From: Actinokineospora baliensis
GTDB lineage: Bacteria; Actinomycetota; Actinomycetes; Mycobacteriales; Pseudonocardiaceae
DNA: 64,000 nt
Reading direction: 5' to 3'
NCBI RefSeq assembly: GCF_016907695.1
Contig: NZ_JAFBCK010000001.1
Location: 2,418,001-2,482,000 of the forward strand
Part shown: positions 50,884 to 60,270 of the stretch, piece by piece
Position numbering within the stretch: the stretch's first letter is position 1
Layout: each line of letters begins with the position of its first letter
The notes under the pieces: model-generated
Database searches by the model: none
The model's input: the letters and a program-made list of their open reading frames with translations, nothing else
Told to the model about the DNA's origin: nothing
Translations under genes and position numbers: made by a program

Positions 50884-52635
50884 GTGTTGAGGAAATGGGG
50901 GGTCGCCGTCGTCACCTCCGCGACGGCCGTGTTGATCGTGGGTATGGCCGCGGGCGCGGGCGCGGCGGTCCAGCCGACGTTCCCGTCCCTGCCCTCCTTG
51001 CCGCCGACAGCCCCGAGCATCGACTTCCCCATCCCGAAGCCCGGCCCGACGGGGACGGTGAAACCGCCGGTCATCGACCCGATCCCGCCCACAGGTGGCC
51101 CCACCCGGCCGCCGGGCGGCATTCAGCCGATCCTCCCGCGCAGCGTCAACGTCCAGCTCAAGGTCGAGCGCGACGGCGGGCTCACCGTGCGCGAACAGGT
51201 CATCGTGCAGGCGAAGCAGCAGATGGTCCGCGTCGCGCCGCTGCGGATCGGTGACCGGGTGTTCACCGTCCGCGACGCGCGGGTCGAGGGCAACGGCGCT
51301 GTCGACGCGACCGCCGACGCGCTCACGATCCGCCTCGGTGAAGGCGCTTCGACGGTGCACTACACCGTGGACGGCACCATCGCCGACGCCGACGACCGGC
51401 AGGAGTTCCGGTGGCAGCCCGCCAGCGGGTGGGACACCAAGCTGGCTCTCGTGCGGGTCTCCCTGCTCACGCCGCGGCCTGGCCGCGACTTCGTCTGCCT
51501 GGCGGGGCAACCGGGCACGGACCAGGTCTGCGATTCGGCCCTCACCGACGGCAGCGGCATCCTCCGGGTTGTGCAGTCCGACCTGGACACCGGAGGGCGG
51601 GTCGATCTCACCGCCCAGTTGCCCGCCGGTCTCGTCCCTGCGAATGCGCGCTTTGAGAAGGCGCCTTCCACCGCCTTCGCGGTCACGCCTCTTAGCGGTG
51701 CCGGGCTGGGGTTGGCCGCGCTCCTGCTTCTAGGCGGATTCGTCTTCCTCTGGCGTTCTCGTGAGCGCGACGCCAACGCGATCCTCGCTGAAGTAGGCCC
51801 AGTCGGGCTCGTAGTCGACAACGACGGTAAGACCACCTTCGCCTCGCCGGATGGTGTCCTACCTGGACAAGCTGGAACCGTGCTCGCGGAACGGGCTGGT
51901 GAGAACGAGCTCGCAGCCACCATTGTCGACTTGGCGGTCCGCAACTACCTCTGGGTGACCGAGTCCAGTGGTGACTGGCAGATCGTTCGCCGCAACCCCG
52001 CAGACGACGCTCTTAGCGGCTATGAAGCTGCCGTCTACACGGCCTTTCTTCCAGAGGGGACCGAGTCGGTCACTCTCTCCGCACTGCGTAATGCCCCGCT
52101 CGACCTCACTGCGGCGCGCTCGGCGCTACACGCGGACGCCGTCAATCGCGGGTGGTTCGCTCGGCACCCTGATCGACCGGGCCGCTGGCAGATCGCGGGA
52201 GCGGTAGTGCTGGCGCTTGGTGCTGTTGGGACCGTCGTGCTCGCGCTGACCGCTGGTCCTGCCCTGCTCGGCATCGCGGTGACCGTGGGAGGGCTGGGGC
52301 TCTTCATCGGCGGCCGGTTGGCGCCTGTGCGCACCAAGCGCGGTTCCGCGCTGGCCCAGAGGGTGCGTGGTGTCGCGCTGTACCTGGCGAGCGTCCAGCC
52401 GGACACGGTGGCGGCCGAACGCGAGGTCGTGTTCTCCCGGGCGCTGCCCTACGCGGTCGCCCTCGGCGAGTCCGAGCGCTGGCTGTCCGGGTTCGGCCCG
52501 ATCGACCCCGCGGCGGTCCACTGGTACGCCACCCAGGACGCCGAAGTCGCCGCTGACCAGGGGAAGTTCGTCGACCAGGTGGCGGCATTCGCCGACTCCC
52601 TGGGTCGGGTGCTGAACCCGTCGGAAAAACACTGA
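50884..52635 (+). CDS. DUF2207 membrane protein
   Basis: A 583-residue DUF2207 protein. It has a signal/first helix (VAVVTSATAVLIVGMAAGAG), a Pro-rich linker, an extracytoplasmic beta domain (about 85-265), then helices at about 275-290, 438-455 and 460-478, with a cytosolic region between. The predicted DUF2207 fold is widespread in Gram-positive envelopes and of unknown function. GTG 50884 gives a sensible signal sequence; upstream in-frame starts would extend it into the divergent promoter region. Confidence 0.78.
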   Translation: MLRKWGVAVVTSATAVLIVGMAAGAGAAVQPTFPSLPSLPPTAPSIDFPIPKPGPTGTVKPPVIDPIPPTGGPTRPPGGIQPILPRSVNVQLKVERDGGLTVREQVIVQAKQQMVRVAPLRIGDRVFTVRDARVEGNGAVDATADALTIRLGEGASTVHYTVDGTIADADDRQEFRWQPASGWDTKLALVRVSLLTPRPGRDFVCLAGQPGTDQVCDSALTDGSGILRVVQSDLDTGGRVDLTAQLPAGLVPANARFEKAPSTAFAVTPLSGAGLGLAALLLLGGFVFLWRSRERDANAILAEVGPVGLVVDNDGKTTFASPDGVLPGQAGTVLAERAGENELAATIVDLAVRNYLWVTESSGDWQIVRRNPADDALSGYEAAVYTAFLPEGTESVTLSALRNAPLDLTAARSALHADAVNRGWFARHPDRPGRWQIAGAVVLALGAVGTVVLALTAGPALLGIAVTVGGLGLFIGGRLAPVRTKRGSALAQRVRGVALYLASVQPDTVAAEREVVFSRALPYAVALGESERWLSGFGPIDPAAVHWYATQDAEVAADQGKFVDQVAAFADSLGRVLNPSEKH

Positions 52636-52752
52636 CCGTCGCCAATCCATCACGCGTCCGACCTGGCATTACACACTTTCGGGGGTAATTAGCGGATCAA
52701 CCATCACGCGGTGTACGTTTCGCCCACTTCATCGCGTGTCCTGGGAGGTCCG

Positions 52753-54225
52753 TTGCTCACGTTCGTGAAGCGCGCAGCCGTGGCAGTCGTGACCGGGTTG
52801 ACCCTGGTCGCCACCGCGGTACCCGCTCTGGCCCAGGACGACCCGGACCTGTCCTTCCCGGACTACCCGATGGACGAGGTGGTCAGCCCCACCCCGGCCA
52901 CGGTCGCCAGCATCTGCAAGAAGGGCGTGCGCTCGGTCGAGGTCAACGTGCACGACAGCGGCCCGTTCACGGTCCGCCTGGTCGGCTCCGACCTCCCGGC
53001 CAAGACCACCAAGGCCACCGACGACCCCAAGGTGACCTTCAAGCCGGTGCCCCCCGGCGAGTACACCGTCGAGATCGACGGCGCGGGCGAGAAGTCCGAC
53101 GGCCTGCCGGTCGTGGTCAAGCCGTGCACCGAGGACACCCCGTCGGACGACCCGCTCGAGGTCTCCGTCCAGTGCCGCGGCGGCTGGGGCATCGTCACCG
53201 CCAAGATCACCAACCCGTCCACCGACGAGGTGCGCGAGTACGCGATCGACATCGACCTGCCCTACACGCACTCCGGCGAGATCTCCCCGGGCGTCGCGTT
53301 CACGGTCGTCGACAACGCCTACGAGGACCGCGACAAGTACCAGATCAAGCTGCACGGCCCCGGGTTCGACCCGCCGATCATCAAGAACTTCAGCGTCAAC
53401 TGCCGCTCCGGCAACGCGCCGGGCGTGGGCACCTACGCGCAGTGCGACGCCAAGGAGAACGTCACCAGCCAGCCCACGCTGTGGGTCGAGCTCGACAACC
53501 CCAACCGCATCTCGGTGGACTACACCGTGACCGCGCACGAGGCCACCAAGACGGTCACCGTCCCCGCGGTCGCGCACGGCAGCGCCGACCTCGGCCCCGT
53601 CCCCGCGGGTGACTACAAGGTCATCGTGAAGGGCTCCGACGGCACCGAGGTCGTCACCGGCGTCTCCGTCGACTTCTGCGAGGACGTCAAGGTCGACCGC
53701 GACGGCCTGCAGGTGTCCACCCGCTGCGTCGACGAGCAGTCGGTCGTGACCATCCGGTACTACGCGGTCGGCCCGTACCCGGCCGAGCGGAAGTTCACCG
53801 TCGAGGGCAAGCCCGGCTTCGAGGAGACCGTCCGCTTCGACGGCGATGGCGTCTACCAGTGGACCCGCCACGTCGGGGTCTTCGCCGACGGCAGCTACAC
53901 CGCGCACCTGACCGGTTCCGGCCTGAACACCACCGAGAAGTTCACCGTCGACTGCGAGCGCGACACCACGCCGACGACCACACCGTCCACCCCGGACACC
54001 ACGACCGCCCCGCCGTCGACCACCGCCACCGTCGACAGCTCGGCGCCGAGCAGCACCACCACCAGCCCGGCCCCGCAGGGCGGCGTGCCCCCGACCACCG
54101 ACGACGGCTCCGGCGGCCTGCCGGTCACCGGTGCCGCGGTCGGCGGCCTGGTCCTGCTCGGCCTGGCCGCGCTCGGCGGCGGCGCCTTCCTGCTGCTCGT
54201 GCAGCGGCGCAAGCGCTCCGCCTAG
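52753..54225 (+). CDS. Sortase-anchored surface protein (LPVTG)
   Basis: A 490-residue exported wall protein. TTG 52753 has gggagg four bases upstream and opens a Sec signal (LLTFVKRAAVAVVTGLTLVA, cleavage near PALAQ). Several Ig-like beta modules follow, each with Cys, then a Thr/Pro/Ser-rich wall-spanning linker (about 415-455). The C-terminal sorting signal is LPVTG, a hydrophobic helix and RRKRSA, fitting the LPxTG motif. Sortase would link it to the peptidoglycan. No sortase gene is in the window. GTG 52711 would place the RBS within the gene. Confidence 0.8.
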   Translation: MLTFVKRAAVAVVTGLTLVATAVPALAQDDPDLSFPDYPMDEVVSPTPATVASICKKGVRSVEVNVHDSGPFTVRLVGSDLPAKTTKATDDPKVTFKPVPPGEYTVEIDGAGEKSDGLPVVVKPCTEDTPSDDPLEVSVQCRGGWGIVTAKITNPSTDEVREYAIDIDLPYTHSGEISPGVAFTVVDNAYEDRDKYQIKLHGPGFDPPIIKNFSVNCRSGNAPGVGTYAQCDAKENVTSQPTLWVELDNPNRISVDYTVTAHEATKTVTVPAVAHGSADLGPVPAGDYKVIVKGSDGTEVVTGVSVDFCEDVKVDRDGLQVSTRCVDEQSVVTIRYYAVGPYPAERKFTVEGKPGFEETVRFDGDGVYQWTRHVGVFADGSYTAHLTGSGLNTTEKFTVDCERDTTPTTTPSTPDTTTAPPSTTATVDSSAPSSTTTSPAPQGGVPPTTDDGSGGLPVTGAAVGGLVLLGLAALGGGAFLLLVQRRKRSA

Positions 54226-54253
54226 CGGAGTTATCCACAACCCACGGGTTCCT

Positions 54254-54286
54254 CCACAGGCGGACACGCACGGTGTCCGCCTGTGG
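54254..54286 (+). terminator. Terminator of the LPVTG gene
   Basis: A perfect 14-bp stem (CCACAGGCGGACAC and complement) with a 5-base loop, 28 bases after the stop and 24 before the M16 start. Confidence 0.8.
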
Positions 54287-54309
54287 TGCACCTCCCGTAG
54301 GCTCGCCAG

Positions 54310-55593
54310 GTGACCGTTTCCCAGCCGTACCGCTACACCCTCGCCAACGGCCTGCGGGTTGTCCTCGCCCCCGACGACACCGCGCCGGTCGTCGGCGTCA
54401 GCGTGCACTACGACGTGGGCTTCCGCTCCGAGCCGGAGGGCAGGACCGGGTTCGCGCACCTGTTCGAGCACCTGATGTTCCAGGGCAGCGAGAGCTTGGA
54501 GAAGCTGGCGCACTTCCGGCACGTGCAATCCTCCGGCGGCACCTTCAACGGGTCCACCCACCCGGACTACACCGACTACTTCGAGGTCCTGCCCTCGGCC
54601 GCCCTGGAGCGCGCGCTGTTCCTGGAGGCCGACCGGATGCGCGCCCCCAAGCTCACCGAGGAGAACCTGCGCAACCAGATCGACGTGGTGAAGGAGGAGA
54701 TCCGGCTCAACGTGCTCAACCGCCCCTACGGCGGTTTCCCGTGGATCCTGCTCCCGCCGGTGCTGTTCGACACCTTCCCCAACGCGCACAACGGCTACGG
54801 CGGGTTCGAGGACCTCGAGCAGGCCACGGTCGCCGACTGCGCCGCGTTCTTCGACACCTACTACGCCCCGGCCAACGCCGTGCTCACCGTCGCGGGCGAC
54901 TTCACCGTCGAGGCGGCCAAGGAGCTCGTCGAACGCCACTTCGGCGACGTCCCGGCCCGGCCCCGGCCGCAGCGCCCCTCCTTCGCCGAGCCGCCGCCCA
55001 CCGCCGAGGTCCGCGCCGACCACCCGGACCCGCTGGCCCCGCTGCCCGCCGTCGCGATCGGGTACCGCATCCCGGACCCGATCGAAGAACTCGACGCCTA
55101 CCTGGCGTACCTGGTCCTCGCGGGCGTCCTCACCGACGGCGACGGCTCCCGCCTGCAGCAGCGCCTGGTCTACGGCGACCAGCTGGTCACCGAGGTCAGC
55201 GCGGGCTGCGGCATGTTCGGCCCCTTCGAGGCCCGCGACCCGGACACCTTCACCATCACCGCGATGTACTCCCCCGAGGTGGCGCTGGACCCGGTCCTGG
55301 CCGCCATCGACGAGGAACTCGAGCGCCTGGCCAGCACCCCGCCGGACCCCGCGGAACTGGCCAAGATCACCGCCCGCTGGGCCGCCAGCCTGCACAAGGA
55401 ACACGACCGCATCGTCAGCCGCACCCTGGCCCTCGGCGCCTTCGAACTCCTCTACGGCAACCCCGGCCTGGTCTACGAACTCCCCGAACGCATCAACGCC
55501 ATCACCCCCGACGCCGTCTCCGCCGCCGCCAAGGCCCTGCGCCCCGACTCCCGAGCCATCCTCACCATCACCCCCTCCGGCGGTGCCGAGTGA
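54310..55593 (+). CDS. M16 peptidase, catalytic subunit
   Basis: A 427-residue M16B-type zinc peptidase subunit. The inverted zinc motif is complete: HLFEH (50-54), with the downstream Glu ligand in EEIRLNV. Such enzymes form a clam-shell heterodimer with a non-catalytic partner, which is the gene at 56443-57798, and degrade short peptides. GTG 54310. Its last about 130 bases (from GGCCTGGTCTACGAACTCCC) are the source of a decayed tandem array filling the next 0.8 kb. Confidence 0.92.
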   Translation: MTVSQPYRYTLANGLRVVLAPDDTAPVVGVSVHYDVGFRSEPEGRTGFAHLFEHLMFQGSESLEKLAHFRHVQSSGGTFNGSTHPDYTDYFEVLPSAALERALFLEADRMRAPKLTEENLRNQIDVVKEEIRLNVLNRPYGGFPWILLPPVLFDTFPNAHNGYGGFEDLEQATVADCAAFFDTYYAPANAVLTVAGDFTVEAAKELVERHFGDVPARPRPQRPSFAEPPPTAEVRADHPDPLAPLPAVAIGYRIPDPIEELDAYLAYLVLAGVLTDGDGSRLQQRLVYGDQLVTEVSAGCGMFGPFEARDPDTFTITAMYSPEVALDPVLAAIDEELERLASTPPDPAELAKITARWAASLHKEHDRIVSRTLALGAFELLYGNPGLVYELPERINAITPDAVSAAAKALRPDSRAILTITPSGGAE

Positions 55594-56400
55594 CGGATCT
55601 CCCCGCAGGCGCCACCCCCTTCACCCCGGCCGCTGTCGGCCTCGCACGCCCCGTTTCCCACGCCGTCGCCACCGGCGGCCTGCCCGGCGGTGGCCAGTGA
55701 TGGGCCTGGTTTGCGGGCTCGTCGAGCACGCCTCTCCTTGTGCCTCGGCTGCGGTCGGGGCCGTGGGTCCCGCTGCTCGCGTCACTGTCACTCCCTTCGG
55801 CGGTGCCGAGTGATGGGCCTGGCCTACGAGCTCTCGGAGCGCACTGCTCCCTTCATCCCGGCCGCTGTCGGGGCTGAACAGCCCGCTTCTCGTGCCATCG
55901 GCACCGTCACCCCCTTGGCGGTGTCGAGCGACGGGCCTGGTTTGCGGTTCCCCGAGTGCGCTGCTCCTTCTGCCCCGGTTGCGGTTGGGGCCGTGCGTCT
56001 CGTTTCCCGTGCCATCGGTCCCGTTGGCGGTGTCGGGTGATGGGCTTGGTCTACGAGTTCCTCGAGCGCGCCTGCACCCCAGCCGCTTTCAGGGGCCCTG
56101 CGCCCCGCTTCTCGCGCCGTCGTCACCGTCAACCCATTGGCGGTGTCGAGTAGTGGGCCTGGTCTACGAACTCCCCGAACGCGCCTACACCCCGGCCGCT
56201 GTCGGGGCCTTGCTGCGCCCCGCTTCTCGCGCCGTCGTCATCGGCTGGTCGGGCTCGGCGGTGGCGAGTGACAGTCGTGGTGCCACCGCCACCCGGCGGT
56301 GTCGTGTGATCAGCGCCGTCGCTCTCGATGCCGCGGCGGGTGCGCTCCGTGCCCCAGCGGGCATTGGCGCCGTCCGAACCATTTCCCCCGGTGCCGCGGG
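55594..56400 (+). repeat. Tandem array of decayed copies of the M16 gene 3' end
   Basis: Six to seven units of about 107-118 bases, beginning near 55594, 55698, 55811, 55929, 56038, 56151 and 56270. Most open with tgatgggcctggtctacgag or a close variant and run through ccggccgctgtcggggcc to ggcggtgtcgag. Translated, the unit at 56151 reads GLVYELPERAYTPAAVGALL, against GLVYELPERINAITPDAVSA in the M16 gene. Frames are broken between units, so this is not coding. The last unit is the most decayed. RBS aggagg for the next gene lies at 56431-56436. Confidence 0.8.
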
Positions 56401-56442
56401 CGGGTCCCCGCGGTCACCCCACCTTCCCGCAGGAGGACAGCA

Positions 56443-57798
56443 GTGAGCCGCACCGCAGAGCAGATCGGGCGCACCGAGCTCGGGCCCCGACCGCTCCCCC
56501 CGCTCGGCGAGCAACGGGCGGCCACCAACCTGTCCGTTGTGGACACCGTGCTCGACAACGGGTTGCGGGTCATCGCCGTGCACCAGCCGACGGTGCCGAT
56601 GGTCGAGCTGCGGTTGCGGATCCCGTTCGCGGGCACGGATCCGGCGCACGCGCCGACCTCCGAGGTGTTGGCCGCGGCCCTGCTCACCGGGACCGCGACC
56701 CGCGACCGGGTCGCGGTGGACACCGAGCTCGCGCTGGTCGGCGGTGAGCTCAACGCCGCGGTGGACCCGGAGTTGCTCTCCCTCGGCGGCAACGCGCTGG
56801 CCAGCGGGTTCGACACGCTGCTCGCCGTGCTCGCCGACGCGCTGACGGCGGCGACGTACGCCGACGAGGAGGTGGCGGGGGAGAAGGCGCGGCTGGTCGA
56901 GCGGATCACCGTGGCCAGGTCCAAGCCCAGCGTCATCGCCCGCCAGGCGTTGCAGCGGCACCGCTACGGCGACCACCCGTTCACCAAGGAGATCCCCGAG
57001 GCCGCCGAGGTGGCCAAGGTCGAGCCAGCCGACGTCCGGGCGCTGCACCGGGCCGCGGTGCTGCCGCGGGGCGCGGTCCTCGTGGTCGTCGGTGACGTCG
57101 AGCCGGTCGAGGCTGTCGCCGGGGTCGCCGCCGCCCTGGCCGACTGGCGCGGTGACGGGGCGGCGTCGGTGCTGCCGCCGCTGCCCCCGCTCACCCCGGG
57201 CGACCTGCTGGTCATCGACCGGCCGGGCGCGGTCCAGTCGCAGATCCGGCTCAGCGCGCAGTCGATCACTCGCACCGACCCGCGCTACCCGGCCCTGCAG
57301 TTGGCCAACCTGGCCTTCGGCGGGTTCTTCTCCTCCCGCCTGGTGGAGAACATCCGCGAGGACAAGGGCTACACCTACCACGCCCGCTCCTACCCGGAGT
57401 TCACCCCGGACGGCGCGACGCTGCTCATCGACACCGACACCGCCAGCGACGTCACCGCCGCGGCGCTGCTGGAGATCCGCTACGAGCTGGGCAGGATGGC
57501 ACTGGTCGCGCCAGCGGAGTCCGAAGTGGACATCGTGCGCCAGTACGCCATCGGTTCCCTGCTCACCAGCACCTCCTCCCAGGGCGGCCTCGCCTCCCAG
57601 ATCGCCGCCCTCGCCGTCCTCGGCCTCGGCGTCGACTGGCTGGTCACCCACCCCGAGCGCCTCAAGGCCGTCACCGCAGACCAGGTCGCCGAAGCCGCCG
57701 CCGAGTTCTTCGCCCCCACCCGCTTCACCGGCATCATCGTCGGCGACGTGGCCAAACTGTCCCCCCTCACCCGCATCGGCGGCATCCGCCTCCCGTGA
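56443..57798 (+). CDS. M16 peptidase, non-catalytic partner subunit
   Basis: A 451-residue M16 homologue lacking HxxEH. It keeps the Arg/Tyr-bearing region typical of the partner subunit: FFSSRLVENIREDKGYTYHA. It completes the active site of the 54310-55593 subunit. GTG 56443 has aggagg seven bases upstream. In related genomes the two genes usually abut or nearly so; here 849 bases of repeat debris separate them. Confidence 0.9.
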   Translation: MSRTAEQIGRTELGPRPLPPLGEQRAATNLSVVDTVLDNGLRVIAVHQPTVPMVELRLRIPFAGTDPAHAPTSEVLAAALLTGTATRDRVAVDTELALVGGELNAAVDPELLSLGGNALASGFDTLLAVLADALTAATYADEEVAGEKARLVERITVARSKPSVIARQALQRHRYGDHPFTKEIPEAAEVAKVEPADVRALHRAAVLPRGAVLVVVGDVEPVEAVAGVAAALADWRGDGAASVLPPLPPLTPGDLLVIDRPGAVQSQIRLSAQSITRTDPRYPALQLANLAFGGFFSSRLVENIREDKGYTYHARSYPEFTPDGATLLIDTDTASDVTAAALLEIRYELGRMALVAPAESEVDIVRQYAIGSLLTSTSSQGGLASQIAALAVLGLGVDWLVTHPERLKAVTADQVAEAAAEFFAPTRFTGIIVGDVAKLSPLTRIGGIRLP

Positions 57799-57803
57799 CC
57801 GAG

Positions 57804-57838
57804 CACCCCGCACTGTCCACACAGGGCAGTGCGGGGTG
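57804..57838 (+). terminator. Terminator of the M16 pair
   Basis: A 12-bp perfect stem (CACCCCGCACTG and complement) with an 11-base loop, five bases after the stop. Confidence 0.75.
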
Positions 57839-57955
57839 TGGTCCGGTTCATCCGGGCGGTGCGGAAACCGCTGCCACCGGCCATCCCTGAGTGCGTAGGG
57901 TTGGCGCCGGGTGCCGTCCCGTGCCCGTCCGACCAGTTGCCTGGGGAGGCGCTGC

Positions 57956-58927
57956 ATGACCGCCCGTGCACCGTTCCAGCTCGTCGCGCTGCCCGCGTTG
58001 TCGCGGGCCACCGCCGCTCGGGACGAGACCGCCCGCAAGGACGCGGATCGGCTTGACCAGCTGTGGAAGTCCGGTCAGGTCCTCCTGGTCGACCGGCACG
58101 GCCGCACCCCGGTCCGCGACGCCGGTACCGCTCTGGCGCCCCGCCCGGCCCAGGAGATCGCCGCCGACCGCCCCGGCGCCGCGATGCTCTTGGGCGAAGA
58201 GGGCGACACGGCTTACTGGGCGTTGTCGACCGTCGTGGATCTGCGTCCCACCAACGCCCCGCCCGGCGCCTGGGGTCTGTGGGGTGGCGCGGTCTCCGAC
58301 ACCGGCGAGGAGTGGCACGACCTGCGCGGCATCGGTGCCCTGCTCGACGACACCGCCGCGGGTTTGTTCACCACCGCAGTCGGGCTGGTCAACTGGCACG
58401 CCAGGGCCCGTTTCTGCGCCAAGTGCGGCTCCCCGGTCACCGCTTCCGCCGCCGGGTGGTCGACCACCTGCACCGGTTGCGGTCGCGAGGAGTACCCCCG
58501 CACCGATCCCGCCGTGATCTGCCTGGTCCACGACGGCGCCGACCAGGTTCTCCTGGCCCGGCAACCGATCTGGCCGGAACACCGCTACTCGATCCTCGCG
58601 GGCTTCGTCGAGACCGGCGAGTCGTTGGAGGCCTGCGTGGCGCGGGAGATCGCCGAGGAGGTGGGCGTCGAGGTGGCCGACATCCATTACCTGGGCAGTC
58701 AGCCGTGGCCGTTCCCGCGCTCCATCATGATCGGCTTCACCGCCACGGCCGACCCCGCCGCGCCGCTGACCCCCGCCGACGGCGAGATCGAGCACGCCCG
58801 CTGGGTCCCCCGCGCGGAGATCACCCAGGCCCTGGCCAACGGCGGCCAGACCCCCACCCTGATCCTGCCCGGCGAGACCTCCATCGCCCGCCAGATGATC
58901 GAGAGCTGGGTGTCGGCCCCGGCTTAG
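57956..58927 (+). CDS. nudC: NAD(+) diphosphatase NudC
   Basis: A 323-residue NudC. It has an N-terminal domain, a zinc ribbon (FCAKCGSP ... CTGCGREEYP), a Nudix box (GFVETGESLEACVAREIAEE with EVG) and the NADH-specific SQPWPFPRS after it. It hydrolyses NAD(H) to NMN and AMP and can decap NAD-RNA. ATG 57956 has ggggagg six bases upstream. It corresponds to Rv3199c, close to adnAB in M. tuberculosis. The stop overlaps that of the convergent permease gene. Confidence 0.94.
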   Translation: MTARAPFQLVALPALSRATAARDETARKDADRLDQLWKSGQVLLVDRHGRTPVRDAGTALAPRPAQEIAADRPGAAMLLGEEGDTAYWALSTVVDLRPTNAPPGAWGLWGGAVSDTGEEWHDLRGIGALLDDTAAGLFTTAVGLVNWHARARFCAKCGSPVTASAAGWSTTCTGCGREEYPRTDPAVICLVHDGADQVLLARQPIWPEHRYSILAGFVETGESLEACVAREIAEEVGVEVADIHYLGSQPWPFPRSIMIGFTATADPAAPLTPADGEIEHARWVPRAEITQALANGGQTPTLILPGETSIARQMIESWVSAPA

Positions 58928-60270
58928 AGCAGCCAGCTCAGCGGCAGGATGATCGCGATCCCGACCACCGAGATCACCGTCTCCATGATCGACCACGTCT
59001 TGACCGTGTCGCCGACGCTGAGCCCGAAGTACTCCTTCACCAGCCAGAACCCGGCGTCGTTGACGTGCGAGAAGAACAGCGACCCGGCGCCGATCGCCAG
59101 GGCGAGCAGCGCGGCCTGAGCGGGTTCCATCCCCGCCGCCAGCGGGGCGATGATGCCCGCCGCGGAGATCGTGGCCACGGTCGCGGAGCCGGTCGCCAGG
59201 CGGATGGCCACGGCGATGAGCCAGCCGAGCAGCAGCGGTGAGAAGTTGGCGTCCTTCGCCAGGCCGGTGATCACGTCACCGATGCCCGCGTCGACCAGGG
59301 TCTGCTTGAACCCGCCGCCCGCGCCGACGATCAGCAGGATCCCGGCGATCGGCGGCAGCGACGAGCCGATCGACTCGGCGAGGCGGTCGCGGCCGAAACC
59401 CCGGCCCAGGGTCACCATCCCGACCAGCACCGCGAGCAGCAGCGCCACCAGTGGCGTGCCCAGGAAGTCCAGCACGTGCCGGACGGGGTTCTGCTTGTCG
59501 AGCAGGATGTCCGCGAGCGCCTTGCCGAGCATCAGCGCGACCGGCAGCAGCACCGTCCCCAGCGTGGCCGCGAAGCTCGGCCGCTCGGTCGGCCGCTCCT
59601 GCTCGACCTCCACCTCCGGCGCGGTCACCGGCACCCACCGGGCGGCCAGGCGGGCGAACAGCGGGCCCGCGATGATCACGGTCGGGATCGCGACCAGCAC
59701 ACCGAGACCGAGCGTCAGGCCGAGGTCCGCCTTCAGCGCGTCCACTGCCACCAGCGGACCGGGGTGCGGCGGCACCAGCCCGTGCAGCACCGACAGACCC
59801 GCCAGCGCCGGGATCGCCAGCAGCATCAGCGGCCGCCCGCTGCGCCGCGCGGTCAGCAGGACCACCGGGATCAGCATGACCAGGCCGATCTCGAAGAACA
59901 TCGGCAGCCCGATCAGCGCCGCCACCAGCGCCATCGCCCAGGGCAGGCCGCGGCCGGGGGTGCGGTTGAGGATGGTGTCGACGATCTGGTCGGCGCCACC
60001 GGAGTCGGCGAGCAGCTTGCCGAGCATCGCACCGAGCGCGATCAGCACCCCGACGCCTGCCACGGTGGACCCGACGCCCTTGGTGAAGCTGTCCACCAGC
60101 GCGCCAACCGGCATCCCGGCGACCAGCCCGAGCGTGCCAGCGCCGAGCACCAGGGCCAGGAACGGGTGGAACTTGACCTTGGTGATCAGCACGACGATGA
60201 GCGCGATGCCCAGCACCGCCGCCCCGATGAGCCGGGTGTCGTGACCGGTCCAGGCCGCCGCGGTGATCAT
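58924..60270 (-). CDS. gntP: Gluconate permease (GntP family)
   Basis: A 448-residue GntP-family gluconate:H+ symporter with about 12-14 helices. It has the conserved GLPMFFEIGLVMLIPVV, LVPPHPGPLVAVDAL and SHVNDAGFWLVKEYFGLSVG. It imports gluconate for the kinase encoded just upstream. ATG 60270 overlaps the gntK stop (ATGA), so the two are translated together. Confidence 0.93.
   Translation of the reverse strand: MITAAAWTGHDTRLIGAAVLGIALIVVLITKVKFHPFLALVLGAGTLGLVAGMPVGALVDSFTKGVGSTVAGVGVLIALGAMLGKLLADSGGADQIVDTILNRTPGRGLPWAMALVAALIGLPMFFEIGLVMLIPVVLLTARRSGRPLMLLAIPALAGLSVLHGLVPPHPGPLVAVDALKADLGLTLGLGVLVAIPTVIIAGPLFARLAARWVPVTAPEVEVEQERPTERPSFAATLGTVLLPVALMLGKALADILLDKQNPVRHVLDFLGTPLVALLLAVLVGMVTLGRGFGRDRLAESIGSSLPPIAGILLIVGAGGGFKQTLVDAGIGDVITGLAKDANFSPLLLGWLIAVAIRLATGSATVATISAAGIIAPLAAGMEPAQAALLALAIGAGSLFFSHVNDAGFWLVKEYFGLSVGDTVKTWSIMETVISVVGIAIILPLSWLL

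Noticed and set aside
52729..55404. Very long minus-strand open frame (891 codons)
   Set aside because: It lies opposite the LPVTG surface protein and the M16 catalytic gene, both with firm motifs. High GC suppresses stops in the antisense frame. The product is low-complexity Gly/Val/Arg-rich.
55594..56442. Short genes in the M16 gap
   Set aside because: All frames here are pieces of decayed M16 tail copies. Each frame is interrupted at unit borders and shows no RBS.
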